A DNA stretch of 64,000 bases from positions 2,873,989-2,937,988 of the forward strand of contig NZ_AP024238.1 of assembly GCF_019973615.1 (NCBI RefSeq), written 5' to 3'. Each line of letters opens with the position of its first letter. Position 1 is the stretch's first letter. The notes under the pieces were generated by a model. The model did not search any database and was not told where the DNA came from. It saw only the letters and a program-made list of their open reading frames with translations. Positions 49,015 to 59,773 of this stretch are shown here, piece after piece. Source of the stretch: Rhodoferax lithotrophicus (GTDB lineage Bacteria > Pseudomonadota > Gammaproteobacteria > Burkholderiales > Burkholderiaceae_C). The position numbers were made by a program, and so were the translations under genes.

Positions 49015-49800
49015 TCAACCGAACCTTCCGGTAATGTAGTCCTCAGTTTCCTGGCGATTGGGTTTGAAGAATATTTGTTCAGTTGCACCGAACTCGACCA
49101 AGTCTCCCAGATACATGTACGCAGTGTGGTCACTGCAGCGAGCAGCCTGCTGCATGTTGTGGGTCACAATCACAACGGTGTAATCCGCTTTAAGTTCAAT
49201 AATTAACTCTTCAACTTTGGCCGTAGAAATCGGGTCAAGCGCTGAGCATGGCTCATCCAGTAACAACACCTCGGGTTTGATGGCTATGCCACGTGCAATA
49301 CACAGGCGTTGCTGCTGACCACCAGATAAGCTGGAGCCACTTTGCTTAAGTTTGTCCTTGACTTCTGTCCACAAAGCTGCTTTGCGCAAGGCCCACTCCA
49401 CGCGCTCTTCCATGTCAGACACGTTCAACTTCTCAAATAACTTCACACCAAAAGCAATATTGTCAAAAATGGACATCGGAAACGGTGTGGGTTTCTGAAA
49501 CACCATACCTACCTTGGCACGCAACAATGCCACATCCTGTTTGCTGGTCAAGAGGTTTTCACCGTCCAGAATGACCTCACCTTGTGCACGCTGCTCAGGG
49601 TAAAGCTCAAACATCCGATTGAACACGCGCAATAAAGTTGATTTTCCACATCCTGAAGGACCAATAAAGGCTGTTACCTTATTCTCAGGAATCTCAAGAT
49701 TGATACCTTTCAGGGCATGGAAATTACCATAGAAAAAATCAAGGTTATTTACCGTGATTTTGGAGGGTACTTTTTTCTCGTTGGTATTTGCAGCAATCAT
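49015..49800 (-). CDS. pstB: Phosphate ABC transporter ATP-binding protein
   Basis: A 261-aa ATPase with Walker [10 protein letters not shown], signature [14 protein letters not shown], Walker [12 protein letters not shown] and switch histidine in IVTHNMQ. It powers high-affinity phosphate uptake. The gene order pstS-C-A-B-phoU is the classical one. Confidence 0.97.
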   Translation of the reverse strand: MIAANTNEKKVPSKITVNNLDFFYGNFHALKGINLEIPENKVTAFIGPSGCGKSTLLRVFNRMFELYPEQRAQGEVILDGENLLTSKQDVALLRAKVGMVFQKPTPFPMSIFDNIAFGVKLFEKLNVSDMEERVEWALRKAALWTEVKDKLKQSGSSLSGGQQQRLCIARGIAIKPEVLLLDEPCSALDPISTAKVEELIIELKADYTVVIVTHNMQQAARCSDHTAYMYLGDLVEFGATEQIFFKPNRQETEDYITGRFG

Positions 49801-49830
49801 TCATAACCCTTTTATATTCAACAATTAGTT

Positions 49831-50715
49831 TCAAACTTTAGTACGGGTCAATACCCGTGCCAACACATTAAGCGCCAGCACAGCCAGTGTGATCAAAAAT
49901 ACGCCGGCCCAAGCCAATCTTTGCCAGTTTTCATATGGACTCATGGCAAATTTAAAAATAGTGACAGGCAAACTCGCCATCGGCTCACCAAGGTTGGATG
50001 TCCAGAACTGGTTACTCAAGGCCGTAAACAACAACGGCGCAGTCTCTCCGGCTATACGTGCCACAGCAAGCAAGATCCCGGTGACAACACCGGCACGGGC
50101 AGATCGCATGGTGATACTCAAAATAACCTTCCACTTGGGTGCCCCCAGCGCATAAGCAGCCTCCCGCAAACCCGGAGGAACTAATTGCAACATGTTTTCG
50201 GTAGTACGAATTACCACCGGTATCACGATTAAGGTCAGAGCTGCAATGCCAGCGTAACCAGAAAACGTTTTAAAACGGGTCACAACAATCGCATAAACGA
50301 ACAGACCAATCACGATGGACGGTGCCGACAACAAAATGTCATTAACAAACCGAGTAGTTCCCGCCAACCAACTCTTGGGTTCAAACTCTGCCAAGTAAAT
50401 ACCGGCCATCACACCTATCGGTGTGCCAACAAAGGTAGCCAGACACACCATCAGGAACGAACCATAAATAGCATTGGCTAAACCACCGTCGTCATTAGGT
50501 GCCGGTGTCATTTCGGTCAACACGGACAACGTTAAACCCGAGATACCTAGACGCACGGTTTCAAACAGAATCCAGAATAACCAAAACAAACCGAATGCCA
50601 TGGCCATCAGTGACAACATTAAGGCCGTTTGATTTACCAGCTTACGCTGGGCATAACGTTGCTCACGAACCTGGGCTAGCGCGGCATCACGTATAAAAAT
50701 TTCGCTGGTGCTCAT
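49831..50715 (-). CDS. pstA: Phosphate ABC transporter permease PstA
   Basis: A 294-aa inner-membrane permease with six membrane segments and the EAA loop [18 protein letters not shown]. It pairs with PstC. Its ATG overlaps the pstC stop codon (ATGA at 50712-50715). Confidence 0.96.
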   Translation of the reverse strand: MSTSEIFIRDAALAQVREQRYAQRKLVNQTALMLSLMAMAFGLFWLFWILFETVRLGISGLTLSVLTEMTPAPNDDGGLANAIYGSFLMVCLATFVGTPIGVMAGIYLAEFEPKSWLAGTTRFVNDILLSAPSIVIGLFVYAIVVTRFKTFSGYAGIAALTLIVIPVVIRTTENMLQLVPPGLREAAYALGAPKWKVILSITMRSARAGVVTGILLAVARIAGETAPLLFTALSNQFWTSNLGEPMASLPVTIFKFAMSPYENWQRLAWAGVFLITLAVLALNVLARVLTRTKV

Positions 50716-51743
50716 GACTTGGCTCCTTCACCTTTTTTCAGTTGCGACAGCAATAACTTTGACAAAGACAGAATCACAAAGGTAATAAAAAATAGCACTA
50801 ACCCCAAATACATCAATGAAGCTTGGTGTAAACCCTCACCCGCCTCGGCGAACTCATTGGCCAGCGCAGAAGTAATGCTATTAGCTGCTTGAAACAGGCT
50901 AAGCGAATCTAGTTGATTGAAATTACCAATAACGAAAGTCACCGCCATGGTCTCACCAATGGCACGACCTAATCCCAACATGATGCCGCCAATGACACCC
51001 GCCTTGGTATACGGCAGAACAACCATTGACACTACTTCCCAAGTAGTCGCACCCAAGCCGTAGGCAGACTCTTTAAGCAAAGTAGGTGTCACCTCAAATA
51101 CATCACGCATCACAGCGGCGATAAAGGGAATAATCATGATCGCCAATATGATGCCAGCCGACAAAATACCGATGCCCACTGGCGGACCAGAAAACAATGC
51201 ATCAAAATACGGCACGTTCTTGAACACACCCTGCAACGGTTGCTGGACGTAAGTGGCCAAAATGGGACCAAACACCAGTAGCCCCCACATACCGTAGACG
51301 ATAGAAGGAATGGCCGCCAGCAATTCAATAGCCGTACCCAAGGGGCGCTTTAACCAACCTGGTGACAATTCAGTCAAAAAAATGGCAATACCAAAACTCA
51401 CCGGCACGGCAATTAGTAGCGCAATGAAGGAAGTCATCAAGGTGCCATAAATCATTACCAGACCACCAAACTCCTCTTTTACAGGATCCCATGTGGCAGT
51501 GGTCAAAAAACCAAGTCCATACTTGCTAATTGCTGGCCAGGCACCAACGGTCAGCGAAGCCAAAATAGCAAACAATAATCCCAAAGTTAACAACGCTGCA
51601 CTTTTGGCAAGCCATGAAAAAATGCGATCCGCCCAGGGACTTGACGGGGCCTGCTTGACAGAAGAAGCTTGGGTCATAACACGTCCAACAGATGTTTCAG
51701 ATGAATTCAACGATAGTTTTCTGGCCGAAAGTGTAGTGGACAT
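50712..51743 (-). CDS. pstC: Phosphate ABC transporter permease PstC
   Basis: A 343-aa permease with six membrane segments after a 30-residue cytoplasmic tail. The EAA loop [20 protein letters not shown] and [14 protein letters not shown] are typical. I chose the ATG at 51743; a GTG directly before it is possible. Confidence 0.96.
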   Translation of the reverse strand: MSTTLSARKLSLNSSETSVGRVMTQASSVKQAPSSPWADRIFSWLAKSAALLTLGLLFAILASLTVGAWPAISKYGLGFLTTATWDPVKEEFGGLVMIYGTLMTSFIALLIAVPVSFGIAIFLTELSPGWLKRPLGTAIELLAAIPSIVYGMWGLLVFGPILATYVQQPLQGVFKNVPYFDALFSGPPVGIGILSAGIILAIMIIPFIAAVMRDVFEVTPTLLKESAYGLGATTWEVVSMVVLPYTKAGVIGGIMLGLGRAIGETMAVTFVIGNFNQLDSLSLFQAANSITSALANEFAEAGEGLHQASLMYLGLVLFFITFVILSLSKLLLSQLKKGEGAKS

Positions 51744-51785
51744 CACAAGCTTTCCATTTCAAAAAATCAGACCCTGTCGGGCAAC

Positions 51786-52838
51786 TTATTTCAGTGCAAC
51801 TGGGTTGCCAGCAGTATCCTTGACCTTGCCCCAAGATTTTTCAATGCTGCCAATTACACTGTCAGGCAAAGCGACGTAGTCCAGACTGGATGCCAATTTG
51901 TCTCCGCTTTTGAATGCCCATGTAAAAAATTTGAAAGTTTCAGTGGCCTGGGAAGGCTTATCCTGTTGTAAATGCATCAAGATAAATGTTGCAGTCGAAA
52001 TGGGCCATGTAGCCTTGCCTGGCTGATCGGTGATCAGTTGGTAGAACGACTTATTCCAGTCAGCACCAGCGGCAGCAGCCTTAAAAGCCTCTTCACTGGG
52101 AGCGACAAATACACCATCCTTGTTTTTCATCAAGGTATAAGTCATTTTGTTTTGTTTGACGTACGAATATTCAACATAACCGATCGAGTTAGGCAAACGA
52201 TTAACAAACGAGGCCACACCTTCGTTACCCTTACCACCAGCCCCTACTGGCCAATTCACCGCAGTACCCTCACCCACTTTGGTCTTCCATTCCGAATGGA
52301 CTCGACTCAGATAATTGGTGAAGTTGAAAGTTGTACCCGAACCATCTGCACGACGCACCGGAGCAATGTCAGCATCAGGCAAAGCCAAACCAGGATTCAA
52401 AGCTTTGATGGCCGGATCACTCCACTTGGTGATTTTCCCTAGATATATGTCACCCAGCACTTGACCATCGAGCTTCATTTGGCCGGGTGCAATCCCCTTG
52501 ATGTTGATCACAGGCACAGTGCCACCAATCACTGTAGGAAATTGAAATTGACCTTTTTTAGCCAATACCTCGTCCGTCTGAGGCATATCAGAGGCACCAA
52601 AATCAACTGTTTTGGAGTCAATTTGTTTGATACCAGCACCAGAACCCACAGATTGGTAATTAACCTTTACACCTGTCACCTTGTTGTATTCAGCAGCCCA
52701 TTTAGCATAAATAGGCGCAGGAAACGAAGCACCAGCACCGGTAATACTCTGCGCCTGAGCCACATTACTCAACGCCGTGATGCCACAAAAAGCGACGGCG
52801 GTAGTCGCCAAGATGGATTTAAATGCAAATGTCGTCAT
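51786..52838 (-). CDS. pstS: Periplasmic phosphate-binding protein PstS
   Basis: A 350-aa solute-binding protein with a signal peptide (to about residue 29, ending AQAQ). The mature part begins SITGAGASFPAPIYAKWAAEY, and RADGSGTTFNFTNYLS is the phosphate-binding loop. It is the first gene of the pst-pho operon and is preceded by a three-unit Pho box. AAGGA lies before the ATG. Confidence 0.97.
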   Translation of the reverse strand: MTTFAFKSILATTAVAFCGITALSNVAQAQSITGAGASFPAPIYAKWAAEYNKVTGVKVNYQSVGSGAGIKQIDSKTVDFGASDMPQTDEVLAKKGQFQFPTVIGGTVPVINIKGIAPGQMKLDGQVLGDIYLGKITKWSDPAIKALNPGLALPDADIAPVRRADGSGTTFNFTNYLSRVHSEWKTKVGEGTAVNWPVGAGGKGNEGVASFVNRLPNSIGYVEYSYVKQNKMTYTLMKNKDGVFVAPSEEAFKAAAAGADWNKSFYQLITDQPGKATWPISTATFILMHLQQDKPSQATETFKFFTWAFKSGDKLASSLDYVALPDSVIGSIEKSWGKVKDTAGNPVALK

Positions 52839-52901
52839 AAGGAATCCTTTGTTTAATAAACCAGGTTGTAGAACCGTCTTGGCTCAACAAGCGTTAATTT
52901 A

Positions 52902-52928
52902 AGACATTAATATGACAAACATGTGACA
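52902..52928 (-). promoter_or_regulatory. Pho box (three 11-bp units) of pstS
   Basis: On the minus strand TGTCA occurs at 52928-52924 and 52917-52913, and TGTCT at 52906-52902, each exactly 11 bases apart, as in a PhoB box. The centre is about 75 bases upstream of the pstS ATG. The same block is about 145 bases from ppx, which could share it. Confidence 0.85.
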
Positions 52929-53071
52929 TTCATCTTTTGTTTAACAATACGTCATCATTACGCACACTACAAATCAATCCGTCATAAAAATTCCTCGCCC
53001 TATGCGGTTTTCTGACAGTTCGGTACGGTTGAAATGCTATGCTGACAGCACTGAAAGACACATGCACAACC

Positions 53072-54556
53072 ATGCAAAACACAACACGTCTGGCTGCCGT
53101 TGATTTGGGTTCTAACAGCTTTCGGCTGGAAATTGGGCGCATTGAACATGGGCAGTTCTACCGCACCGAATACCTTAAAGAAACCGTACGTCAGGGCAAT
53201 GGATTGGATGACAGCCGCAACCTGACAATGCAAGCTATGCAACGTGGTTGGGACTGCCTTGCCCGATTTGGTGAGCGATTAGCTGGTTTTGCTGAAACTG
53301 AGGTACGTGCCGTAGCCACACAAACATTGCGTGAAGCCCGTAATCGAGACGATTTTTTGGGGCCAGGCATGCTCAAACTAGGCTTTCCGATTGATGTGAT
53401 TTCTGGCCGGGAAGAAGCACGTTTAATTTACCAAGGTGTTGCTCAAGCGTTGCCCAATATCCCGGAGCGTCGCCTAGTCATCGACATTGGCGGGCGCTCC
53501 ACCGAAATTATTCTGGGCAATGGGAGAGAACCCCTGCAAATGGAGTCCTACAGAGTAGGCAGCATTGCTTGGTCGATGCGCTACTTTACTGAAAACCAAT
53601 TTTCCAAGCGTTCATTTCAAATTGCTGAAATAGCCGCCAAAGCAGTTCTTGACGAGGCTCTGCTAATTTATCCCCCTGATCAATGGGATGTCGCCTACGG
53701 CTCAGCCGGGACCATCAACGCCGTAGCAGATGTACTGGTAGCTGCCGGATGGCCCGAGGGCTCGGTTAGTCAAGAGGGTTTGGACTGGTTGCTGGAGAAG
53801 CTTTTGATTGCTCAAACCACTGAGCGACTGAAACTCGCAGGCATGAGAGAAGACCGCAAAGCCATCATTGGCGGCGGCTTAAGTGTGTTGCGCGCATTGT
53901 TTGAATTGCTGGGAATTAAACGCCTGGAGCAAGCCAGCGGCGGTTTGCGCCACGGACTATTACAAGACTTGTTGGGCAATGGGCAAGTGCACACTGATTT
54001 AAGAGACCATTCCGTAACACGCTTGGCAGCCAAATTTGGTGCTGAGCCTGCACATGGCCTGCGCGTTGGACATACCGCCAACGTGCTTTTCCAGCAAATG
54101 ACCAAAGGAGTTATCGATGAACGTGTTAGCCGAAAACTCACTTGGGCAGGACAACTTCATGAAATTGGCAGCCACATTTCACATAGCGATAGCCACAAAC
54201 ATGCAGCCTATATTCTCGACAACACGGATGTCATGGGTTTCGCACTGACTGAGCTTCACAAACTCAGTTTGCTAGTGCTAGGACACAGAGGTAAATTACG
54301 CAAGCTGGAAGCCAACTTTGAAGATGCCTTGTTCATTCAGCAACTAATGGTGTTGCGCTTGGCAGTCGCACTTTGCCATGCCCGACGCGACCCTGACCTC
54401 AAAGGTATCAACCTGCGCCAAGATCCAAAAAACAATCGACGTTTCACACTAAAGATTTCGGAAGAATGGTCCAAGGCACACCCACAATCAGCCTATCTAC
54501 TGAATGAAGAAAGTCTATCCTGGCAAAAAACGCCTTGGTCGCTGGAGCTGAATTAA
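53072..54556 (+). CDS. ppx: Exopolyphosphatase (Ppx/GppA family)
   Basis: The enzyme removes phosphate from polyphosphate ends. LAAVDLGSNSFRLEI, VIDIGGRSTEIILG and YGSAGTINAVADVL are the family's phosphate-binding motifs. A C-terminal HD-like domain is included (HEIGSHISHSDSHKHAAYIL). The 494-aa start MQNTTRLAAVDLG is typical; an ATG at 53039 would add 11 residues. Divergent to pstS across the Pho box, which fits co-regulation of polyphosphate use with phosphate uptake. Confidence 0.93.
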   Translation: MQNTTRLAAVDLGSNSFRLEIGRIEHGQFYRTEYLKETVRQGNGLDDSRNLTMQAMQRGWDCLARFGERLAGFAETEVRAVATQTLREARNRDDFLGPGMLKLGFPIDVISGREEARLIYQGVAQALPNIPERRLVIDIGGRSTEIILGNGREPLQMESYRVGSIAWSMRYFTENQFSKRSFQIAEIAAKAVLDEALLIYPPDQWDVAYGSAGTINAVADVLVAAGWPEGSVSQEGLDWLLEKLLIAQTTERLKLAGMREDRKAIIGGGLSVLRALFELLGIKRLEQASGGLRHGLLQDLLGNGQVHTDLRDHSVTRLAAKFGAEPAHGLRVGHTANVLFQQMTKGVIDERVSRKLTWAGQLHEIGSHISHSDSHKHAAYILDNTDVMGFALTELHKLSLLVLGHRGKLRKLEANFEDALFIQQLMVLRLAVALCHARRDPDLKGINLRQDPKNNRRFTLKISEEWSKAHPQSAYLLNEESLSWQKTPWSLELN

Positions 54557-54566
54557 AAAATATACA

Positions 54567-54899
54567 TTAGATCTTGGGTTTATCGCTGTCCGAAACGTTA
54601 TAGCCATCGGCCACATAAGCAGGGCCTTTCATCAGCCACACAATGACGCAGCCAATGGCCACTGTCAAGGAAGCAATCCAGATAAATACAGCCAAGCCAA
54701 CCATTACAAAATCAAACGTCTGGAGGTTGTGTTCAATCTCGGCGGAGGTTCCCTGATTGAACACCAGTCTGGCGAGAGCCGACATGCATGCAGGTAAAAC
54801 CACACCCGCAAGCAACCCGCTGGGCAACATGCGCAACAGACGCACCTCTACGCCATAAGGTGTGCGCTGATAGCCGGGGAGCTTTCCAAGCCAATTCAT
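54567..54899 (-). CDS. Small inner-membrane protein, unknown function
   Basis: A 110-aa protein with two membrane segments (about 23-43 and 62-90) separated by a short loop, and a polar tail. I do not recognise the family. It is convergent to ppx (10-base gap) and lies 36 bases after the GNAT gene on the same strand. Its size and position suggest a conserved small membrane protein of Burkholderiales, but this is a guess. Confidence 0.65.
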   Translation of the reverse strand: MNWLGKLPGYQRTPYGVEVRLLRMLPSGLLAGVVLPACMSALARLVFNQGTSAEIEHNLQTFDFVMVGLAVFIWIASLTVAIGCVIVWLMKGPAYVADGYNVSDSDKPKI

Positions 54900-54935
54900 A
54901 GATTCATTTTAAGCAGCCTCTACCCAACAACTTGA

Positions 54936-55439
54936 TTAGAGCCACCTTTGCATGAACTTGGCTTCACCCATGCGTGGATCAAGTTGGTAGTTCTCAAACC
55001 CCACACGCCGGTACAACTTTTGGGCGGATGTATTGCCAGCAAGCACTTCCAAAGTGAGCTTGCAAGCACCACGGTCTCGCGCCAACTGTGCAACAAAGTT
55101 GAGCATCTGCTCGCCCACGCGTTGACCACGATGACTGGATGCCACCACCACATCATGTACGTTGACCAAGGGTTTGCAAGCAAAGGTTGAAAAACCCTCC
55201 ACACAATTGATCAAACCTACCGGCATACCCCCTTGGGCATCATCAAAAGCCAGCACGCTAAACATGAAAGGACGGCTTGCTAATGCAGTGGGTAAGTTGG
55301 TTCGTGCAACTTCAGACAAGGGCTCGCCTCCACCCATAGGGTCGCGTGCATAACCATCAAGCAGTTGAATCAAGGCATTCATATGCTGAACATTGGCATA
55401 GTCGGCTTGGCAAATTTTCAACGGAGTAACCATGTTCAT
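54936..55439 (-). CDS. GNAT family N-acetyltransferase
   Basis: A 167-aa acetyltransferase. HDVVVASSHRGQRVGEQML contains the acetyl-CoA pyrophosphate loop (R/Q-x-x-G-x-G/A pattern), and LEVLAGNTSAQKLYRRVGF is the conserved motif B. The substrate is not evident. The ATG at 55439 has an AAAGGA site; the gene begins 7 bases after glmM and is probably co-transcribed. Confidence 0.85.
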   Translation of the reverse strand: MNMVTPLKICQADYANVQHMNALIQLLDGYARDPMGGGEPLSEVARTNLPTALASRPFMFSVLAFDDAQGGMPVGLINCVEGFSTFACKPLVNVHDVVVASSHRGQRVGEQMLNFVAQLARDRGACKLTLEVLAGNTSAQKLYRRVGFENYQLDPRMGEAKFMQRWL

Positions 55440-55446
55440 CAATCCT

Positions 55447-56778
55447 TTAGGCACTGATGGTTCTGGCAATGCGTTGAGCACAGGCCTTGGCTTGTGCCCC
55501 ATCCCGTGCCTCCACCATCACGCGTACCAAAGGTTCAGTTCCGCTGGCACGGATCAACACACGGCCACTCTGCCCCAACTCAGCCTCAACAGCATGTGTT
55601 TCTGACTCCAGGTTGGGGTTATTTTTCCAATCCTGCCCAGGTTTCAAGCGTATATTGATCAGCGTCTGGGGAAACAGCACCACATCGTTGAGCAAATCAG
55701 CTAGGCTTTTGCCACTGCGTACACTGGTTTGCAATACTTGCAACGCAGAAATCAAACCATCACCCGTGGTGTGCTTGTCCAGTGCCAAGAGATGACCAGA
55801 TCCTTCCCCGCCTAGCAACCACTGGTTCTTTTCAAGCTCTTCCAGCACATAGCGATCACCCACCTTGGCACGAACAAACTGAACACCCCGTGATTTCAGT
55901 GCCACTTCAACGGCCATATTTGTCATCAAAGTGCCAACGACTCCCGGTACAGGTTCACCGCGGCGCAGTCTGTCGTCCACAATCAGATAAAGCAACTCAT
56001 CACCATTGAACAGACGCCCTTTGGCATCTACCAACTGCAAGCGGTCAGCATCACCATCAAGCGCCACTCCAAGATCTGCTCGGTGAGCTTTAACCGCATC
56101 TATCAGCGCCTCAGGGTGGGTAGCACCCACTCCTTTGTTGATGTTTAACCCGTCCGGGGCGCAGCCAATGGCAATCACTTCTGCACCCAATTCGTGGAAC
56201 ACTTTCGGGGCAATGTTGTAAGCGGCCCCATTGGCGGCATCCACCACAATGCGCAAACCCTTGAGGGTGAGATTATGGGCAAACGTGCTTTTGCAAAATT
56301 CAATATAACGTCCGGCAGCATCTTCAAGTCGACGCGATTTACCCAGATTGACGGAATCCACCCACACCGGTGGCTCAAGCAAGGTAGCTTCCACATCACG
56401 TTCCCAGGCATCGGGTAATTTGGTGCCTTGTGCGCTGAAGAACTTGATCCCATTGTCTTCAAATGGGTTATGACTGGCGCTGATCACTACGCCCAACGAA
56501 GCTCGTTGTGCCCGAGTCAAATAGGCCACACCTGGGGTTGGCAGTGGCCCCAACAGCACCACATCAACACCTGCAGAATTGAACCCACTCTCCAGTGCAC
56601 TCTCCAGCATGTAGCCTGAAATGCGGGTATCTTTGCCAATCAACACGGTAGGTTTAACCTCGGTACGTTTCAGGACACGCCCCACGGCATGAGCCAACTT
56701 GAGTACAAAATCAGCCGTAATGGGCGATTGTCCAACCGTACCACGTATGCCATCAGTGCCAAAAAACTGTCTCGTCAT
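55447..56778 (-). CDS. glmM: Phosphoglucosamine mutase
   Basis: GlmM converts glucosamine-6-phosphate to glucosamine-1-phosphate for peptidoglycan and [11 protein letters not shown] at the start, the phospho-serine S102 in [14 protein letters not shown], the metal loop DGDADR and the C-terminal [14 protein letters not shown] are all present. 443 aa is normal. folP lies upstream, as in E. coli folP-glmM. Confidence 0.97.
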   Translation of the reverse strand: MTRQFFGTDGIRGTVGQSPITADFVLKLAHAVGRVLKRTEVKPTVLIGKDTRISGYMLESALESGFNSAGVDVVLLGPLPTPGVAYLTRAQRASLGVVISASHNPFEDNGIKFFSAQGTKLPDAWERDVEATLLEPPVWVDSVNLGKSRRLEDAAGRYIEFCKSTFAHNLTLKGLRIVVDAANGAAYNIAPKVFHELGAEVIAIGCAPDGLNINKGVGATHPEALIDAVKAHRADLGVALDGDADRLQLVDAKGRLFNGDELLYLIVDDRLRRGEPVPGVVGTLMTNMAVEVALKSRGVQFVRAKVGDRYVLEELEKNQWLLGGEGSGHLLALDKHTTGDGLISALQVLQTSVRSGKSLADLLNDVVLFPQTLINIRLKPGQDWKNNPNLESETHAVEAELGQSGRVLIRASGTEPLVRVMVEARDGAQAKACAQRIARTISA

Positions 56779-56814
56779 GTGTATTCCCTTGAACGGCTTT
56801 CTATAAATAATGAA

Positions 56815-57675
56815 TTATCGTATGGCCGCCAGCACATGCAGGGCTTGCACCGTTTCTTTCACGTCGTGCACTCGCAGCACCGAAGCGCCACGCTCAGCAG
56901 CCAATAATGCCGCAGCCACACTAGGCACCAATCGCTGATGTACTGACAACTCTTCGCCTTGTTCTGAATGAACGCCCATACCCGCCAAAGACGATTTACG
57001 TGACCAACCGGCCAGCAAGGGGTAACCGATTTCCAGCAGCTCTGTTTGATGTGCGAGTAAAGCAAAGTTCTGGCCCACGGTCTTGCCGAAACCAATACCA
57101 GGGTCTAGCATAATTCTGGTCTTTTCGACACCTAGAGCTTGTAAATCAAGCGCAGATAGCTCTAGAAATGTGAGCACCTGAGACACCACATCACCGTGCA
57201 TGGGCTGCACCTGCATGGTCTGCGGCTCCAGATGCATATGCATCAAACAGACACCACAACGGGCATGAGCAGCGACGACCTGCTGAGCATTTAATGAACA
57301 ACAAGGATCTTGCCAGCGCAAGGCCCAAATGTCATTGATGATGTCAGCCCCCAGATCCAGCACGGCTTGCATCACCTGTGGTTTGTAGGTGTCTACGGAG
57401 ATGGGTACACCGAGTGTGACGGCATCACGCACCACCGGTAACACACGGGCCAGCTCATCTTCAACACCCAGTGGTTGGGCTCCAGGGCGTGATGACTCAC
57501 CCCCGATGTCCAGAATGTCAGCGCCATCGAGCAGCAGTTGTTCACAATGACGCAGGGCGCAAGCAGTTGACCCGTGAAGTCCACCATCAGAAAAAGAGTC
57601 AGGGGTAACATTCACGATCCCCATGACTCTGGGTTCCCTCAGGTCGATCTCAAAACGACTGGTTCGCCAAATCAT
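56815..57675 (-). CDS. folP: Dihydropteroate synthase
   Basis: FolP joins p-aminobenzoate to the pterin diphosphate in folate synthesis and is the sulfonamide target. GIVNVTPDSFSDGG, DIGGESSRPGA and LDPGIGFGKT are the family motifs. The segment FLELSALDLQALGV at about 168-181 is encoded by a clear repeat copy and lies in a variable region. 286 aa. It is separated from ftsH by a strong terminator. Confidence 0.96.
   Translation of the reverse strand: MIWRTSRFEIDLREPRVMGIVNVTPDSFSDGGLHGSTACALRHCEQLLLDGADILDIGGESSRPGAQPLGVEDELARVLPVVRDAVTLGVPISVDTYKPQVMQAVLDLGADIINDIWALRWQDPCCSLNAQQVVAAHARCGVCLMHMHLEPQTMQVQPMHGDVVSQVLTFLELSALDLQALGVEKTRIMLDPGIGFGKTVGQNFALLAHQTELLEIGYPLLAGWSRKSSLAGMGVHSEQGEELSVHQRLVPSVAAALLAAERGASVLRVHDVKETVQALHVLAAIR
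57131..57170 (-). repeat. Dispersed repeat copy E inside folP
   Basis: On the minus strand it reads CATTTCTAGAGCTATCTGCG, then CTTGATTTACAAGCTCTAGG. This follows AAATAGCTNCTTNCGC-CTTTATTGATAAGCGCTAGAGG of copy C and keeps its small palindrome. It is in-frame with folP. Confidence 0.75.
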
Positions 57676-57686
57676 GTGTCTTCTCT

Positions 57687-57717
57687 CGGAAAAGAAAAAC
57701 GGGGCTCGCGCCCCGTT
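57687..57717 (-). terminator. Rho-independent terminator of ftsH
   Basis: On the minus strand AACGGGGC pairs with GCCCCGTT (57717-57698, four-base loop GCGA) and TTTTTCTTTTCC follows. It starts 16 bases after the ftsH stop codon and lies before folP. Confidence 0.92.
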
Positions 57718-57732
57718 GATGGATGTAGCTGC

Positions 57733-59652
57733 TTAAGCTGCGCGGGGTGCTGCCTCGGCATGCACGGCCGGAGAACCGCCAGAACCATTATCAGAACCCG
57801 CTGGGGGAATACGGGGTGACCAGTCCTTGGGAGGACGTGGCAATTTGCCAGCCATGATGTCATCCAGCTGATCACTGTCAATGGTTTCCCATTCAAGCAA
57901 TGCTTTGGCCATGGTGTGCATTTTGTCGCTGTTTTCCTCGATCAAACGCCGCGCCAGAGCGTACTGCTCATCAATGATGCGACGCACTTCGGAGTCCACT
58001 TTTTGCATGGTCTCCTCACTCATGTTGGTAGTCTTGGTGACCGAACGGCCAAGAAACACTTCGCCTTCGTTTTCGGCATACACCATCGGGCCAAGCGCTG
58101 CCGTCATGCCATAACGCATCACCATGTCACGTGCAATTTGAGTGGCACGCTCAAAGTCGTTGCTGGCACCGGTGGTCATCTGGTTCATGAACACTTCTTC
58201 AGCAATACGACCACCAAACAACATGCTGATCTGGTTGAGCATGAAATCTTTGTCATAGCTGTAGCGGTCTTGCGCGGGCAAACTCATCGTCACACCCAAG
58301 GCACGCCCACGCGGAATGATGGTCACTTTATGCACCGGATCACATTTGGGAAGCAGTTTGCCAATCAAGGCATGACCCGACTCGTGGTATGCCGTATTGC
58401 GACGCTCCTCTTCAGGCATGACCATACTCTTGCGTTCCGGCCCCATCAGGATTTTGTCTTTGGCTTTTTCAAAATCCTGCATTTCAACCGTACGGGCATT
58501 TCTGCGTGCAGCCATCAAAGCCGCCTCGTTACACAGGTTAGCCAGATCAGCACCACTCATGCCCGGAGTACCACGAGCAATCACCGCCGCATTCACGTCC
58601 TGGCTCAAAGGTACCTTGCGCATGTGTACATTCAAAATCTGCTCACGACCACGGATGTCCGGCAAGGTTACATACACTTGGCGGTCAAAACGGCCTGGAC
58701 GCAGCAAAGCAGCATCCAGAATGTCGGGCCGGTTGGTAGCAGCCACCACAATCACACCCACATTGGTCTCAAACCCATCCATCTCCACCAGCATCTGGTT
58801 CAAGGTTTGTTCACGCTCGTCGTTACCGCCCCCCAAACCAGCGCCACGCTGGCGACCGACCGCATCAATTTCATCAATAAAGATGATGCATGGGGCATTT
58901 TTCTTGGCGTTCTCAAACATGTCACGCACACGTGATGCGCCCACGCCGACAAACATTTCCACGAAATCCGAACCAGAAATGCTGAAAAAGGGTACTTTGG
59001 CTTCGCCTGCAATCGATTTGGCCAACAAGGTTTTACCGGTGCCGGGTGGCCCTACCAATAACAAACCCCGAGGAATACGACCACCAAGCTTCTGGAATTT
59101 GGAGGGATCTTTAAGAAAGTCAACGACTTCTTTGACCTCCTCTTTGGCTTCATCACATCCAGCCACATCGGCAAAAGTCACTGTGTTGGTGTTTTCATCC
59201 AACAAACGCGCCTTGCTTTTACCAAAACTGAACGCACCACCCTTGCCACCACCTTGCATCTGACGCATGAAATAAATCCACACACCAATCAACAACAGCA
59301 TGGGCCCCCAGCTCACCAGCAGTGTCATCAAAAGGGAACCTTCGTCACGCGGACGAACATCAAACTTGACATCATTGGCAATCAAATCACCCACCAAACC
59401 ACGGTCAAGGTAAGTGGCCGTGGTACGCACCTTGCGGTCATCACTGGTGATGGCCACAATTTCCGTGCCGCTTTGACCTTCCTGAATGATGGCGCTCTTG
59501 ATGCGTTTGCCACGCACCTCCTCCAGGAAATCAGAATAGCCCAGATAACCAGCCCCGGCTGTAGGACGCGAATCAAACTGTTTGAAGACGGTGAAAAGCA
59601 CCATCGCAATCACCAGCCAGACCGCAATTTTTGAAAACCATGGATTGTTCAA
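57733..59652 (-). CDS. ftsH: ATP-dependent membrane protease FtsH
   Basis: FtsH degrades misfolded membrane proteins and regulatory proteins. Two membrane segments (about 8-24 and 109-128) flank a small periplasmic domain. The AAA module shows GPPGTGKT (201-208) and [15 protein letters not shown]; the zinc protease motif is HESGH (423-427). No ATG is available; I chose the TTG at 59652, which has GGAG six bases upstream and gives [15 protein letters not shown] as in relatives, over a TTG at 59664. 639 aa. Confidence 0.97.
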   Translation of the reverse strand: MNNPWFSKIAVWLVIAMVLFTVFKQFDSRPTAGAGYLGYSDFLEEVRGKRIKSAIIQEGQSGTEIVAITSDDRKVRTTATYLDRGLVGDLIANDVKFDVRPRDEGSLLMTLLVSWGPMLLLIGVWIYFMRQMQGGGKGGAFSFGKSKARLLDENTNTVTFADVAGCDEAKEEVKEVVDFLKDPSKFQKLGGRIPRGLLLVGPPGTGKTLLAKSIAGEAKVPFFSISGSDFVEMFVGVGASRVRDMFENAKKNAPCIIFIDEIDAVGRQRGAGLGGGNDEREQTLNQMLVEMDGFETNVGVIVVAATNRPDILDAALLRPGRFDRQVYVTLPDIRGREQILNVHMRKVPLSQDVNAAVIARGTPGMSGADLANLCNEAALMAARRNARTVEMQDFEKAKDKILMGPERKSMVMPEEERRNTAYHESGHALIGKLLPKCDPVHKVTIIPRGRALGVTMSLPAQDRYSYDKDFMLNQISMLFGGRIAEEVFMNQMTTGASNDFERATQIARDMVMRYGMTAALGPMVYAENEGEVFLGRSVTKTTNMSEETMQKVDSEVRRIIDEQYALARRLIEENSDKMHTMAKALLEWETIDSDQLDDIMAGKLPRPPKDWSPRIPPAGSDNGSGGSPAVHAEAAPRAA

Positions 59653-59773
59653 GCGAAACTCCAATAGAGACAGGTAAGCAACACAAAAGATGACAAGTTG
59701 AGGCGAATTTTAGGCTTTTCAAATCTGTTCGCTCAGCCCGTTGATCACTTCAGCCACAGCATTTGCAAGGAAT

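Noticed and set aside
50871..50935. Possible repeat copy in pstC (TTAGCTGCTTGAAACAGGCT)
   Set aside because: The encoded residues ([18 protein letters not shown]) match ordinary PstC without insertion, and only short blocks agree with the repeat.
57916..58935. Long open frame (339 codons) on the plus strand opposite ftsH
   Set aside because: It is antisense to a clear, conserved ftsH gene; its composition is that of a shadow frame with many His and Thr and no domain.
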